Of a stretch of DNA of 57,396 nucleotides, positions 1-9,592 are shown piece after piece. Origin of the DNA: Promethearchaeota archaeon (GTDB lineage Archaea > Asgardarchaeota > Lokiarchaeia > Sigyniarchaeales > SOKP01). Below the pieces are notes generated by a model. That model worked only from the letters and a program-made list of their open reading frames with translations, had not been told where the DNA came from and searched no databases. A program made the translations under genes and the position numbers. Location: assembly GCA_016930515.1 (NCBI GenBank), contig JAFGGO010000162.1, forward strand, positions 1 through 57,396. The letters are read 5' to 3'. How positions within the stretch are numbered: the first letter of the stretch is position 1; the number at the start of each line of letters is the position of its first letter.

Positions 1-507
1 AATTTTCCAATCTATAGAATTATTCCTGAAGGGGACGACTCCGTACCTGACGATGGCAATTCCGTTCCTGACGAAGAGGATTCCCCTCCTGATGATAGCA
101 TGTTTGTGTTTATAATAATCGGGGTTTTTCTCGGAAGCGCCCTTTTTATTACATTTGGAATTTATAGGGGCATTAAAATCAAAAAATCTAAATCAATTGA
201 AGAACCAGTCTTAGGATCAACTCAAAAAATAAGCTCCAAAACAAAGTCCCAGGATGTCAAATTATACAACGAAAGTATTAGAAAAAATCCAACAATAAAT
301 CAATATCTTGAAAGCAATGTTTCTATTGACGAAATTCCTAACAGAGATAAGCTGATAGCAATTATTCTAAAAAAAAAGGAGATTCAGAAGATAAACGCCA
401 TTGATTTACCGACTGAAGACAAGAAGAAATTTATAATGGAAATTCTTTCATTAAGTTCGAAAGATAGAAAAGCAATGTTAAACGAGTTATTAAAAAAATC
501 CAAGTAA
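1..507 (+). CDS. C-terminal fragment of a membrane-anchored surface protein (paralog of the 1209-5291 gene)
   Basis: The reading frame is open from the first base, so this is the 3' end of a gene starting outside the window. It encodes an Asp/Pro/Glu-rich linker, one transmembrane segment (around bases 100-165), a basic stretch and a soluble cytosolic tail. The first 29 bases are identical to 4431-4459 in the large gene downstream, and the tails align throughout (shared patterns such as the KKS/SIxEP segment and the NQYLE/TQYLE segment). This copy ends before the cysteine-rich finger present in the neighbour. By analogy the missing part is probably an extracellular beta-helix. An ATG at 100 falls inside the linker-TM junction and is not the real start. 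Confidence 0.75.
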   Translation, partial: NFPIYRIIPEGDDSVPDDGNSVPDEEDSPPDDSMFVFIIIGVFLGSALFITFGIYRGIKIKKSKSIEEPVLGSTQKISSKTKSQDVKLYNESIRKNPTINQYLESNVSIDEIPNRDKLIAIILKKKEIQKINAIDLPTEDKKKFIMEILSLSSKDRKAMLNELLKKSK

Positions 508-771
508 TTAAATTATAATAATCACTTTGGGTTCTTACTTTTTGCGTTAGGTCATAGTCAGAAGATTCATAATTCAATCTAAATCGCCTGCCACGAGGAT
601 TTTGTTAATATTTAACATTATTTTTTTATTTTTTCAGATGGTAATTCACGAAAAGGACCTTTTCTCATAAAATTTGATTAAAAAAATAAAAATTTCAAAC
701 TTGGTCCAATGGGGTTTATTACTACTCGCGTCCGTGAGTCTAGTAAATAAATATTGATCGTGATAAATTTG

Positions 772-1212
772 ATGATGAATAATTATATCGAATTAGAAGA
801 TGAGATTTTAAAACAAGTAAACCAGTTGCTAACAAAACAGTCTAATTTAACCATAAAAAGCATACTAAAAAAAATAAGTAAAAACATCAGTAAAGTTTTT
901 TTCGTAAAAATACAAGACATAGAAGCAATCTTAAAAACACTAATTAAAAAAAACAAGATTGTGATTACCATAGAACAGTCTCAGGACTCTTTTCAAAACC
1001 AGGTGGACAGAAAAAAATTATTTACTTATATTCATAACTACCCTGGAAAATCAATAGAAGAACTATGTCGAGCATTGAACTTGACTCGAAATCAGGTGAT
1101 TTGGCACCTCACATTTCTAAAAAAGATACAATACATTTGGGAATTAAAGAACAAGAAAGAAAGCTTTTATTTTCCAAACAATAACCAAATTGGAGGCGTG
1201 ATAATAAAATGA
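772..1212 (+). CDS. Small winged-helix protein, translationally coupled to the beta-helix gene
   Basis: About 146 residues with two winged-helix-like halves. The second half is clearer: an Arg-Lys-Lys-Leu-Phe start, a helix-turn-helix (SIEELCRALNLTRNQVIWHL), then a wing ending in Phe-Tyr-Phe. The layout is like other archaeal tandem wHTH proteins. The ATG at 772 was chosen because GTGAT, complementary to the archaeal 16S 3' end, lies 7 bases upstream; an in-frame TTG at 754 is the alternative. Its stop overlaps the next start (ATGA at 1209-1212), which suggests co-translation. It may regulate the surface gene or bind its cytosolic tail; that role is inferred from position only. The same arrangement recurs at 17543/18235. 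Confidence 0.7.
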   Translation: MMNNYIELEDEILKQVNQLLTKQSNLTIKSILKKISKNISKVFFVKIQDIEAILKTLIKKNKIVITIEQSQDSFQNQVDRKKLFTYIHNYPGKSIEELCRALNLTRNQVIWHLTFLKKIQYIWELKNKKESFYFPNNNQIGGVIIK

Positions 1213-4200
1213 AAAACAAAAAATTAAAGACCAGGTTAATTGCTTTAATATCCTTATTTTTAATCGCATTTTTTTTTAATATTAATGCGAGAAATGAAAT
1301 GAGAGAAAACAGAAATATGAATGCCATCACTTTTGATTATAATTTATCTGATAATTGGTATATCGCAGGAAATATTATCATTAACGATACAAATCCTAAT
1401 TTCAATTGGACTTATACTAATATAACTTACGAATGGTGCAATGGAGCGGGTAGCTGGGACGATCCATATATTATAGAAAATGTTTCAATAGATGCAGGAG
1501 GGTCTGGAAGTGGCATTATAATCTTAAACTCTAATGTTCATTTTATAATAAGAAATTGTTCAATTTATAACACGGGTATCAACCTTCAAGATGCTGCGAT
1601 AAAACTTATTAATGTCAATAATAGTAAAATAATTGATAATTATTTCTTGGATATTGATGGACATGGAATTTGGTTAAAGGATTACTGCACAAACAATACA
1701 ATTTCGGATAATGATCTTCTCGAAACGGGCTCCTCAAGTTATAACTACATGAGGAATGGGATCTACTTGTATAATCATAGCAATAATAACACGATAGCAG
1801 GAAATTATCTGTATAGGGTTGGTTACTTAAGCGATCAAAGTGGAATTCAATTAGAAAATCACTGTAATTTTAATAAGATTAAAAGTAACATTATTGATCG
1901 AGGTCGTGAAAATGGAATTTTTATTGTAAACGATTCCATTTCAAATCAAATAAATAATAACACACTATTCCTTAATGAACTTCACGGAATTTATTTCAGA
2001 AATAACTGTAGCTATAATAATATTACGAATAATCAGATCTATAACAATGGCGGAAATGGGATTTTCGTGGAAGATAACTGCGATAATTACACTATTTTTA
2101 ACAATACTATAGACTACAATAATATTGGAATCGAACTTGGGTATACTCCATGTGATAATTTTCTGATTTATAATAATACATTTAATGAAAATTCCGAATA
2201 TGGGATTCACACCTATTATTCTACTAATATTCAGTTATGGGATAATAAATTCTACAATTGCGGGGTAGTAGTACAATCAGATAATATTACTCAATATCAA
2301 TCTTATTCAATACCAACATCTAATACCGTTAATGGAAAAAAAGTGTATTATTGTTTAGAACAATCCAATATGAATTCGTCTGATTTTCCTGACGCAGGTC
2401 AAATAATCTTAATCGATTCTAGCGATATAAATCTAACGGATCTTGATTTTACTTATTGTTCAACAGGAATTTATATCCGAAACACCAGATTTAAACCAGA
2501 TCTTCCGTGTTATTATATACTTTCAAATATAACTCTACAAGGAAATATCGAGGGAATTCATATAGGAAATATCAATTATGTCAATATTTCTGACATAATA
2601 GCAATTGGAAACCAAGAAGGTATCTATATGGAGGATTGTTTTGATATTAAGATTTCTAATATAAATTTAACTGGAAATATCAATGGAATTAGTTCATGGA
2701 GGAACGATCATATCAACTTCTTAAATATTACTGCAATTAGGAATTATAATGGTATCGAATTGCATTATAGTCATATTAATAATGTTATAAATTGTACTCT
2801 CAACGATAATACTAATTCTGGTTTATGGATGTCTGGTTGTCAAGGAAATAGCATATCAGATAATCAAATGCGGTTTAATAAAGGGAGCCAGGGAAGCGTA
2901 TATCTTAGCTACGGCAGAAATAATAATGTATTTAATAATTGTATAAGCGAAAACGCTCAATATGGAATATATGTCACTAACAATATTGGTCATAATTATG
3001 TCTTTAGAAACGATATATCAAATAACAATAAATCAGGGATATATGTAGGTTCTTATGAAAGCGATCTTCATATTGTTAATAATACGATTTCCTTTAACGA
3101 TGGATCTGGAATTGAATTTCGAAATTACTGTAATAATAACAACATAACTGGAAATGAAATTTATAATAATAGCAAAAACGGGATAATGACGCTTCAATGC
3201 AATGATATCTATGTAAATGGGAATCGAATCCATGATAATAGAGAAAGCGGAATTTATATTTCTGGTAGTCATGACAACTATATTTATTACAATTCCATTT
3301 ATGAGAACCAACAAAATGGGATATACATATATTATAATTCTTATAACAACATCGTTTTAGGAAATTTTATAATTGATAATAAGCAATACGGAGTTTTTAT
3401 CAGTGAAAGCACAAGCAACACTTTAGAATATAATAAATTTATATCCTGTGGTTTATATGTCATTGGTTACTATGGACATCATGGACATTACACTTCAAAC
3501 CAGATTGATACGACTAATACGGTAAACGATAAACGCCTGTATTATTTCGTGAATCAAGACGGATTAGACATAAACGCCATCATGGATCCTGGACAGATAT
3601 TTCTATATAATTGTAGCAATTCAAATATTTCAAATGTTAATGTTTCAGATTGCTCAATAGGAATCGTGCTAATTCTTTCTAATAACATTACTATAGCAAC
3701 CACGACCAGTTCAAATAATAAAATCCACGGGATTTATTTAAGAGATTCCTATAACTGCACTTTAATTGGTAATATCGTGAATTTCAATGGACAAGACGGT
3801 ATAAACTTGTATAGTTATTCGGTCGAGATTACTGGTAATATCATAAATTACAATTCAGACGATGGAATAGAGGCAAATTTTGGGGGTTATATGAATAAAC
3901 ATAATATTGATAAAAATGAAATTAATCATAATGGAGATAATGGAATCTATATATTACAGTCATGGAGAGCAAATATTACTGGAAATACAATTGAATATAA
4001 TAATAATGACGGAATTTTGCTGTTTTATACGTGTGAGGAGTTTGTAATATCAAATAATTCTTTGTCTTATAATTATGGAAATGGATTTAATTCATATGAT
4101 ATGGGATTTGATAATTATCTATTGAAGAATAAAATTGTTAGTAATCAAAAAAACGGTATTTATCTACAATTTGCTTTCGGGTATAATATCACCGAAAATG

Positions 4201-5291
4201 AAATTCATTCAAATTTACAGGGAGGAATATTTACATATTCATGGAATTGCACTATATGGAATAATAGTATCATTGATAATGGTATTAACGCAATTGATAA
4301 TGGAACGAACAATTACTGGGACAATGGAAGTATGGGAAATTATTGGGACGATTATTCGGGGCAAGACAATAACAATGACGGAATAGGAGATACGCCTTAC
4401 TACATCTCAGGCTCGGCACTTTCTCAAGACAATTTTCCAATCTATAGAATTATTCCTGACAATGACGATCATGTTCCTGACGATTACGTTCCTGACAATG
4501 AAGATTCCGTTCAAGATGAAGATGGTGATGATGACGATTCTCCTGGTGAAAATTTGCTTGAGAATAATACGATTATATTTATTGTAAGCGGAATTGCTAT
4601 CGGAAGCGTTTTTGCTACCGCATTTGGGGTTTATAAGGGCTCTGTTATCAAGAAATCCCGTTCCATTAAAGAACCGCTCTTGGGAACGCCTAAAAAAGAC
4701 ATGTATAAATTTAAGTCTCAGGATATTGAATTTTATGACGAGACTATTAAAAAAAACCCATTAATAACTCAATATCTTGAGACCGATATTTCAATCGATC
4801 ACATTCCCAAAGGAGATCAACTGATAGCAACAATTCTTGATAAAGACGAAATACGAAAGATTAACGCCGTCAATTTACCAACTGCGGATAAGCAGAGATT
4901 TATCGTGGAAATTCTTGGATTAGACTCAAAAGAACGGAGTTCAATATTGGATGAATTGTTAAAAGAATCGAATTCGCTCGATGTTTTAGGAATGGAATTC
5001 GTAGGCATATCTTCAATAAAGAACCATAAATTAAAGACCACGCCAAAATCTTTCATTGAAACCGAAGAACCGAAATTGGATGATATTTACAAAAAGCAAG
5101 AATTTGACAATACTGAATCCGAAATTGAGGTAAAAAAACCGGAATTTTTCTGTTTAGTTCATAAAGGTCAGGTAAAGGGGGAAAATGTGTATTTATGCCC
5201 CCATTGCAACGCTTTTTATTGCAAAGAATGCGTAGAGGTACTGAGACATAGGGGGGAGAAATGTTGGTTATGCAACAAGCCTCTTAATTAA
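1209..5291 (+). CDS. Large secreted right-handed beta-helix protein with TM anchor and cytosolic RING/B-box-like zinc finger
   Basis: 1360 residues. An N-terminal hydrophobic signal segment (about residues 8-27) is followed by roughly 1080 residues of short repeats rich in Asn, Ile, Gly and Tyr, typical of NosD/pectate-lyase-type parallel beta-helices (PbH1), with many N-x-S/T sites. An acidic Asp/Pro linker (about 1085-1115) leads to one transmembrane helix (about 1120-1141), a Lys-rich stop-transfer sequence and a soluble tail. The last 45 residues carry eight metal-ligand-type residues spaced C-x2-H-x11-C-x2-C-x4-C-x2-C-x10-C-x2-C (about 1315-1357). A surface-binding ectodomain joined to an internal finger resembles a receptor layout; signalling is inferred. 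The preceding wHTH gene overlaps it by 4 bases, and a paralog's tail precedes that. Ligand and finger partner are unknown. Confidence 0.85.
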   Translation: MKNKKLKTRLIALISLFLIAFFFNINARNEMRENRNMNAITFDYNLSDNWYIAGNIIINDTNPNFNWTYTNITYEWCNGAGSWDDPYIIENVSIDAGGSGSGIIILNSNVHFIIRNCSIYNTGINLQDAAIKLINVNNSKIIDNYFLDIDGHGIWLKDYCTNNTISDNDLLETGSSSYNYMRNGIYLYNHSNNNTIAGNYLYRVGYLSDQSGIQLENHCNFNKIKSNIIDRGRENGIFIVNDSISNQINNNTLFLNELHGIYFRNNCSYNNITNNQIYNNGGNGIFVEDNCDNYTIFNNTIDYNNIGIELGYTPCDNFLIYNNTFNENSEYGIHTYYSTNIQLWDNKFYNCGVVVQSDNITQYQSYSIPTSNTVNGKKVYYCLEQSNMNSSDFPDAGQIILIDSSDINLTDLDFTYCSTGIYIRNTRFKPDLPCYYILSNITLQGNIEGIHIGNINYVNISDIIAIGNQEGIYMEDCFDIKISNINLTGNINGISSWRNDHINFLNITAIRNYNGIELHYSHINNVINCTLNDNTNSGLWMSGCQGNSISDNQMRFNKGSQGSVYLSYGRNNNVFNNCISENAQYGIYVTNNIGHNYVFRNDISNNNKSGIYVGSYESDLHIVNNTISFNDGSGIEFRNYCNNNNITGNEIYNNSKNGIMTLQCNDIYVNGNRIHDNRESGIYISGSHDNYIYYNSIYENQQNGIYIYYNSYNNIVLGNFIIDNKQYGVFISESTSNTLEYNKFISCGLYVIGYYGHHGHYTSNQIDTTNTVNDKRLYYFVNQDGLDINAIMDPGQIFLYNCSNSNISNVNVSDCSIGIVLILSNNITIATTTSSNNKIHGIYLRDSYNCTLIGNIVNFNGQDGINLYSYSVEITGNIINYNSDDGIEANFGGYMNKHNIDKNEINHNGDNGIYILQSWRANITGNTIEYNNNDGILLFYTCEEFVISNNSLSYNYGNGFNSYDMGFDNYLLKNKIVSNQKNGIYLQFAFGYNITENEIHSNLQGGIFTYSWNCTIWNNSIIDNGINAIDNGTNNYWDNGSMGNYWDDYSGQDNNNDGIGDTPYYISGSALSQDNFPIYRIIPDNDDHVPDDYVPDNEDSVQDEDGDDDDSPGENLLENNTIIFIVSGIAIGSVFATAFGVYKGSVIKKSRSIKEPLLGTPKKDMYKFKSQDIEFYDETIKKNPLITQYLETDISIDHIPKGDQLIATILDKDEIRKINAVNLPTADKQRFIVEILGLDSKERSSILDELLKESNSLDVLGMEFVGISSIKNHKLKTTPKSFIETEEPKLDDIYKKQEFDNTESEIEVKKPEFFCLVHKGQVKGENVYLCPHCNAFYCKECVEVLRHRGEKCWLCNKPLN

Positions 5292-5307
5292 ATATCTTAA
5301 TAATTGA

Positions 5308-5350
5308 GACGATAACTCTCGTCATTTATTTTATCTTTTTATCTTTTTTT
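5308..5350 (+). terminator. Hairpin plus T-rich tract after the beta-helix gene
   Basis: GACGA (5308-5312) and TCGTC (5319-5323) can pair around a 6-base loop, followed by a T-rich run to about 5350. It lies just after the stop codon at 5291, a reasonable place for transcription to end. Archaeal terminators are mostly T-tract driven, so the hairpin may be incidental. Confidence 0.4.
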
Positions 5351-5621
5351 TAAATTAAGTTTTTCCAATAGATTCAGATCTAAATCCAATAAGAATTTCA
5401 AATGAGAAATATGATCTGACTATAAAGTAAAGAGAAAAGAAATCAAAAATGTCAAAAGGGGTGTTTTTTAAATTTCATAAAATTCAAAGAAGTCAAAAAA
5501 ATCGTAATAGAATGGTTCCAATAAAACCTCTGAAAGTGATGAAAAATACGAGGAGAACGTTTAAAGGATCACAATCATTATATCTCCTTAACTCTATTCC
5601 GAAGAATAGGGGGTAGAAAAA

Positions 5622-5762
5622 ATGCTAAAAAAGTTCGAAAGTAATAAAAGGTCTGATACGATGACGCCTGAGATGAGGAAACAAAGAAGGATCTCGAAGA
5701 TTCAAGACAGGAGATCTATAATGGAACCTGAAACTGGGCTTGAAATCGAAGACGATTATTAA
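5622..5762 (+). CDS. Small basic protein of unknown function (46 aa)
   Basis: An ATG at 5622 opens a 46-codon frame ending in TAA at 5760. A purine-rich AGGGGG lies about 9 bases upstream and could serve as a ribosome-binding site. The product is very basic in its first 33 residues (many Lys/Arg) and ends in an acidic tail with Glu-Asp-Asp-Tyr. It has no membrane segment or cysteine motif. Nothing in it is recognised. Codons such as AGG and the clean start support coding, but a frame this short could be chance. It stands alone between the beta-helix gene and the convergent carboxylesterase. Confidence 0.4.
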   Translation: MLKKFESNKRSDTMTPEMRKQRRISKIQDRRSIMEPETGLEIEDDY

Positions 5763-5842
5763 TCTAAATCCTCTTTTTAAAGCATTTCGATAGAATTACT
5801 TCATCTTTTTTTTAATTTTTACTCTCGTTTTAAGTAAATTTG

Positions 5843-7345
5843 TCAATATTTAAGCTTGTTTTCCCATATTTTTCTTGTTTCCTCTTGAATTTTTTCTCTT
5901 ACTTTGCATTCTTCTCCAAGAATCATAGTGCTTCTTTTTTCAAGATCGTAAGGTGGCCATTCTGGGATATTGCTGTGGTTTGGATTACCCGTGTGAGCGA
6001 AAGAAATCCAAGCGTCCATTATTTTATCACTGATTTGCTTAACTTTAAGACCTGAGCCTGAAAATTTTGCGATACGACTATTTTCGTGAGTTCCAAAAAC
6101 GAAGGCTAATTCGAGAGCGTGGCAGGAACCTAGCTTTCCATCAAATAAGGGGGATTTCCACATAAAAAGGTAATTATATGCGTTTTTTCCGTACTTAACT
6201 TGAGCGCTCAACATATCAATGGAATACATACGAAACATGAGATCAGTAGCGACAGCATTTAAAATGTCCAGATTATTAGATGTATTCCACAAAGACTTAT
6301 ACATTTCCAAAATTGATGATAATTTTTCTTTTTCAACACCGTTCATCAAGAAATAGCCAAAAATGACTTTTAGATGCTCTTCATCGCTCATTTTAAGCAC
6401 TCGTTCAACAAGAGTGAATAATGTTGCCTCATTTAGGTTGGTACCTATGATAATATCGATATCCTTGCATTGACCGTTTCTAAATGCCTCAATAGGGTGA
6501 CAAGGTACGATTTTGCCGTCAATTAATGGTCTGAAAGTAAGACCCATTTCTTTTCCAAGGATTTCGTTCTGAACTTCGATTATCTTTTCGACAGGTATGT
6601 ATTGTATTTGCTCAAAATTTTCCTTCTTCACGCCTAATTTGCGCAAGATTGCTTTCGAGATTTTTTCGCTCGATGAAGGGTCGAAATAAGGCACGCTTTG
6701 CACTATAATTCTTCGAAAAAGACCTTTAGCAATTGGCATTACGGGATAGGTAGATACTGAAAGGGCACCTGCGGATTCTCCAAAGACCGTGATATTCTCA
6801 GGATCTCCGCCAAAAAATTCAATATTTTCTTTAACCCATTTGAGCGCTAGCACTTGATCGAGGAGCCCGTTGTTTACAGTAATTTCCTTGATAAATAAAA
6901 ATCCTAAAGCCCCGAGGCGATAATTTATTGTTACCACGACCACATCTCCACGATGAGCAAGATGAGTTCCATCGTAAAAAGGATCTCTTGCTCCCCCTAT
7001 GATGAAGGCGCCCCCATGAACCCAAAACATGACCGGGCGTTTTTTATTATCCGTTCCTGGAGTCCAGATGTTCAGAGTCAAGCAATCTTCGCTTTCTGGT
7101 ATGAGTTTACCAAACCATTCCTCTAAGTGAGTATATCCTTGAAACGAACAGGGACTAAATTTAGATGCATCTAACACAGAATTCCATGGTTTTTTTTCCA
7201 CCGGAGATTTAAAACGTAATTCTCCTATGGGAGGTTCGGCGTAAGGAATGCCTTTAAAAATTGTAATGTTGTTTTCCACATAACCTTTTACTTTTCCTAC
7301 TTTAGTCTCTACTATTTCAGACTTTTTTTCTTCTGTTATTGTCAT
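5843..7345 (-). CDS. Type-B carboxylesterase / para-nitrobenzyl esterase family hydrolase
   Basis: 500 residues, the usual length for the family. The N-terminus has the typical Gly-Ile-Pro-Tyr-Ala-Glu-Pro-Pro stretch. The nucleophile elbow is FGESAGALS, and the oxyanion-hole HGGAF lies upstream of it. GTNLNEATLF matches the region after the acidic residue, and a GSCHALEL segment should supply the catalytic His. No signal peptide is visible, so it is probably cytosolic and hydrolyses carboxylic esters; the natural substrate cannot be told. It is a single gene with AT-rich flanks. The family is mainly bacterial and eukaryotic, so transfer into this lineage is plausible. The ATG at 7345 fits the family N-terminus. 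Confidence 0.9.
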   Translation of the reverse strand: MTITEEKKSEIVETKVGKVKGYVENNITIFKGIPYAEPPIGELRFKSPVEKKPWNSVLDASKFSPCSFQGYTHLEEWFGKLIPESEDCLTLNIWTPGTDNKKRPVMFWVHGGAFIIGGARDPFYDGTHLAHRGDVVVVTINYRLGALGFLFIKEITVNNGLLDQVLALKWVKENIEFFGGDPENITVFGESAGALSVSTYPVMPIAKGLFRRIIVQSVPYFDPSSSEKISKAILRKLGVKKENFEQIQYIPVEKIIEVQNEILGKEMGLTFRPLIDGKIVPCHPIEAFRNGQCKDIDIIIGTNLNEATLFTLVERVLKMSDEEHLKVIFGYFLMNGVEKEKLSSILEMYKSLWNTSNNLDILNAVATDLMFRMYSIDMLSAQVKYGKNAYNYLFMWKSPLFDGKLGSCHALELAFVFGTHENSRIAKFSGSGLKVKQISDKIMDAWISFAHTGNPNHSNIPEWPPYDLEKRSTMILGEECKVREKIQEETRKIWENKLKY

Positions 7346-7823
7346 TTGAATTCATTTTTTCGTTTAAAAACCTGTTGATTGATAATTAAGATTTTATTCT
7401 TAATTAAGGTATATTTTGATTTTTAAAAGAAATGGAAAAAGAAGAGAAAAGTGTAGAAAAAGTTGGGATAGGGCGTAAATATCAAAAATGTACCAATATA
7501 ACAAAGTTGGGGGATTTTAAGAGATTAAAACATACTTGAAATGCATTTTCTAAGGTTAAATTTGAACCCTATAATTATTTTCTACACTTTTTTAAAATTG
7601 TGAATTTGAATATTGTTAATTGATCATTACTTTTAAAAGTTATCAATACTAGACATTGCTATTTATGGAAACCAAAGTGAGGATATTCCATTTGCTCGTT
7701 TTTTTTTGTTATGAGTCATTGGAATGATCGTATTCGTTGATTAATTGATCATTTATGTAAAGATCTTATTTCAAATCCTATAGAAGTATGACGGATAAAT
7801 GCTAATATTATGTATATAGGAAT
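7346..7823. other. Intergenic, AT-rich, no gene seen
   Basis: About 480 bases between the divergently placed upstream side of the carboxylesterase and the end of the nucleotidyltransferase gene. Both strands are broken by stops. Promoter elements for the esterase should lie near its 7345 end, but no single TATA box stands out from the AT background. Confidence 0.5.
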
Positions 7824-8567
7824 TTATTTAAAAAGTTTTTGAATCCAACTTGGGTCATTTCTTAAACTTTCGTACTCCTTAATATTTCCAAAATCTCCCC
7901 TGAAGGCTCCTATCTCCATTTTAAGCACGCGAACCTTCCAATTGCGTAGTAAGATTCCTTGATTGAGGGCTTTCGTAAGCTCTAGTTCTCCTCTTTCAGA
8001 TACTTCAATTTCTTCTAATACACTAAAAATTTCCCTTGAAAGCACAAAAACACCGCAATTGTTTAATTTTGTGGTTCCAGTTCCTTTAGGCTCTTTTTCA
8101 ACGATTTTATGGCAGAAAGTATCAACACAATAAACAGCACCACCCTTAGAAAGATCCTCTTTATGGTTTGCAACCATTACATAATCGTACTTTTCAACCT
8201 CATGCAATTGACGCACCATCATATAGGTCCTAAAAGGAACCAAGATATCTCCCCAGACGAGAAATAAATGCGATTCACTTACAAAATCTTTACAAGCCAG
8301 TAAAGCACCGCCCGTACCATTAAGTTTTTCTTGTACAACATATGTTATATTGATCTTCCACCTGGATCCGTCTTGGAAATAATCTATAATTTGATTTTTT
8401 AGGTAATTTACAACTAAAATAAATTCCTTAAATCCTGCAAACATCAATGCCTTAATGATATATTCGAGTAAGGGTTGTCCATGTACGGGAATCATTGTTT
8501 TTTGAATAACATTAGTATAAGGCTTCATTCGTGTCCCATATCCTGCACAAAGAATGATTGCCTTCAT
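7824..8567 (-). CDS. Sugar-phosphate nucleotidyltransferase (NTP_transferase family)
   Basis: 247 residues forming one NTP_transferase domain. The N-terminal nucleotide-binding signature reads ILCAGYGTRMKPYT followed by a Lys-Thr-Met-Ile-Pro-Val stretch, as in RfbA/GlmU/GalU-like enzymes. GTGGALLA and a VWGD metal-site motif follow at the expected places. Such enzymes join a sugar-1-phosphate to NTP, giving an NDP-sugar for glycan, glycolipid or glycoprotein synthesis. There is no C-terminal left-handed beta-helix, so it is not a bifunctional acetyltransferase. Sugar and nucleotide cannot be assigned. A second member of the family lies at 41689. It stands alone with no glycosyltransferase alongside. 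Confidence 0.85.
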   Translation of the reverse strand: MKAIILCAGYGTRMKPYTNVIQKTMIPVHGQPLLEYIIKALMFAGFKEFILVVNYLKNQIIDYFQDGSRWKINITYVVQEKLNGTGGALLACKDFVSESHLFLVWGDILVPFRTYMMVRQLHEVEKYDYVMVANHKEDLSKGGAVYCVDTFCHKIVEKEPKGTGTTKLNNCGVFVLSREIFSVLEEIEVSERGELELTKALNQGILLRNWKVRVLKMEIGAFRGDFGNIKEYESLRNDPSWIQKLFK

Positions 8568-8776
8568 AACATTCTACCAAAAATCAAGTAGCTATATTGC
8601 ATTTTGTTCATTATGGATTATATTTGTATTGTTCATAAAAGTAGTTTTCTTTATTGTCAATACAAAATATTATGGCGATATTACAATCTTCTTTAATGTT
8701 ATTCAGATAATATTATCATGCTCAATATCACGAGTTATCTTAATTCAAGAAAATAATTTCTACTCTGCTGAGATTC

Positions 8777-9559
8777 ATGATTAGGGATATCGTTATCATA
8801 AAGGACGGCTTACCCTTGTTTTCGAAACATATTAACGACACTGAAGCAGTTTTATCGGATGTATTTACCGAGAACAACGATATCATCATGATGTCTGGAT
8901 TTTTTTCAGCCTTAAACTCGTTTTCAGAAGAGTTTGATAATTTTGGACCTATTCGAGAACTGAAATTACTAAATACTGAATTAAAACTATCGTTTTTAAA
9001 AGACAGTAAAATCTCAAATCTCATTTATCTGGCTACTTTCGACGAAAGTTCAAAGGGCGTAAATGTTCAACGAGTATTAAGAAAAATATCTCGTTCCTTT
9101 TTAGAGATCTATGGAGAAAAAAAGATAGAAAATTGGAGCGGCAAAAGCGACTCTTTTATAGCAATGAATGAAGTTGTCGACCAATTTGCAAGAGAAGAAA
9201 TTGTCGAGACGGAAATAGAATTTAAAGAAAAAGTCGTTGATCTTTTCAAGAATGTTGAAGATAAACTCAATTCTGGCAAACAAGAGAAAGAGGAAGATAA
9301 AAAAATTATAGAAAATCAGGAGATTAATAATCAAAAATTCAACAATTACTACTCGTTCGTTCCTTTTTTCAAGTCGTCAAGAAAGATTAATCCTCGTTAC
9401 TATCTTACGGGAGAAACATCACAAAAGGTATTCAGGCAAATTAATGGAGAAAAAACGATAGATCAAATTGCTCGGGAGTTACATTTAAACCAGGAACAAG
9501 TTTATAGCGTATGTAAAAATTTGATCAAGATCGGTTTTATATCCTTAAATATTTGTTGA
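8777..9559 (+). CDS. Longin/roadblock-like domain fused to a C-terminal winged helix
   Basis: 260 residues. The first 150 begin with a beta-hairpin (DIVIIKDGLPLF), then a helix with SGFFSALNSFSEEF, then strands and two helices. This order resembles longin-type domains in Asgard proteins and closely parallels the cytosolic part of the 18235 membrane protein. A charged Lys/Glu linker (about 165-185) follows. The C-terminus (about 205-258) looks like a winged helix with TIDQIARELHLNQEQVY. Longin domains often contact small GTPases, so a GTPase-linked DNA-binding or adaptor role is possible but inferred. The start is ATG 8777. The domain call rests on pattern similarity, not a search. Confidence 0.6.
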   Translation: MIRDIVIIKDGLPLFSKHINDTEAVLSDVFTENNDIIMMSGFFSALNSFSEEFDNFGPIRELKLLNTELKLSFLKDSKISNLIYLATFDESSKGVNVQRVLRKISRSFLEIYGEKKIENWSGKSDSFIAMNEVVDQFAREEIVETEIEFKEKVVDLFKNVEDKLNSGKQEKEEDKKIIENQEINNQKFNNYYSFVPFFKSSRKINPRYYLTGETSQKVFRQINGEKTIDQIARELHLNQEQVYSVCKNLIKIGFISLNIC

Positions 9560-9592
9560 GTGTCGTTTAAAAGTAAAAATCAAAAAGGAATT

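Noticed and set aside
4135..4386. Separate small gene inside the beta-helix gene
   Set aside because: It is a shifted-frame shadow of the continuous repeat protein.
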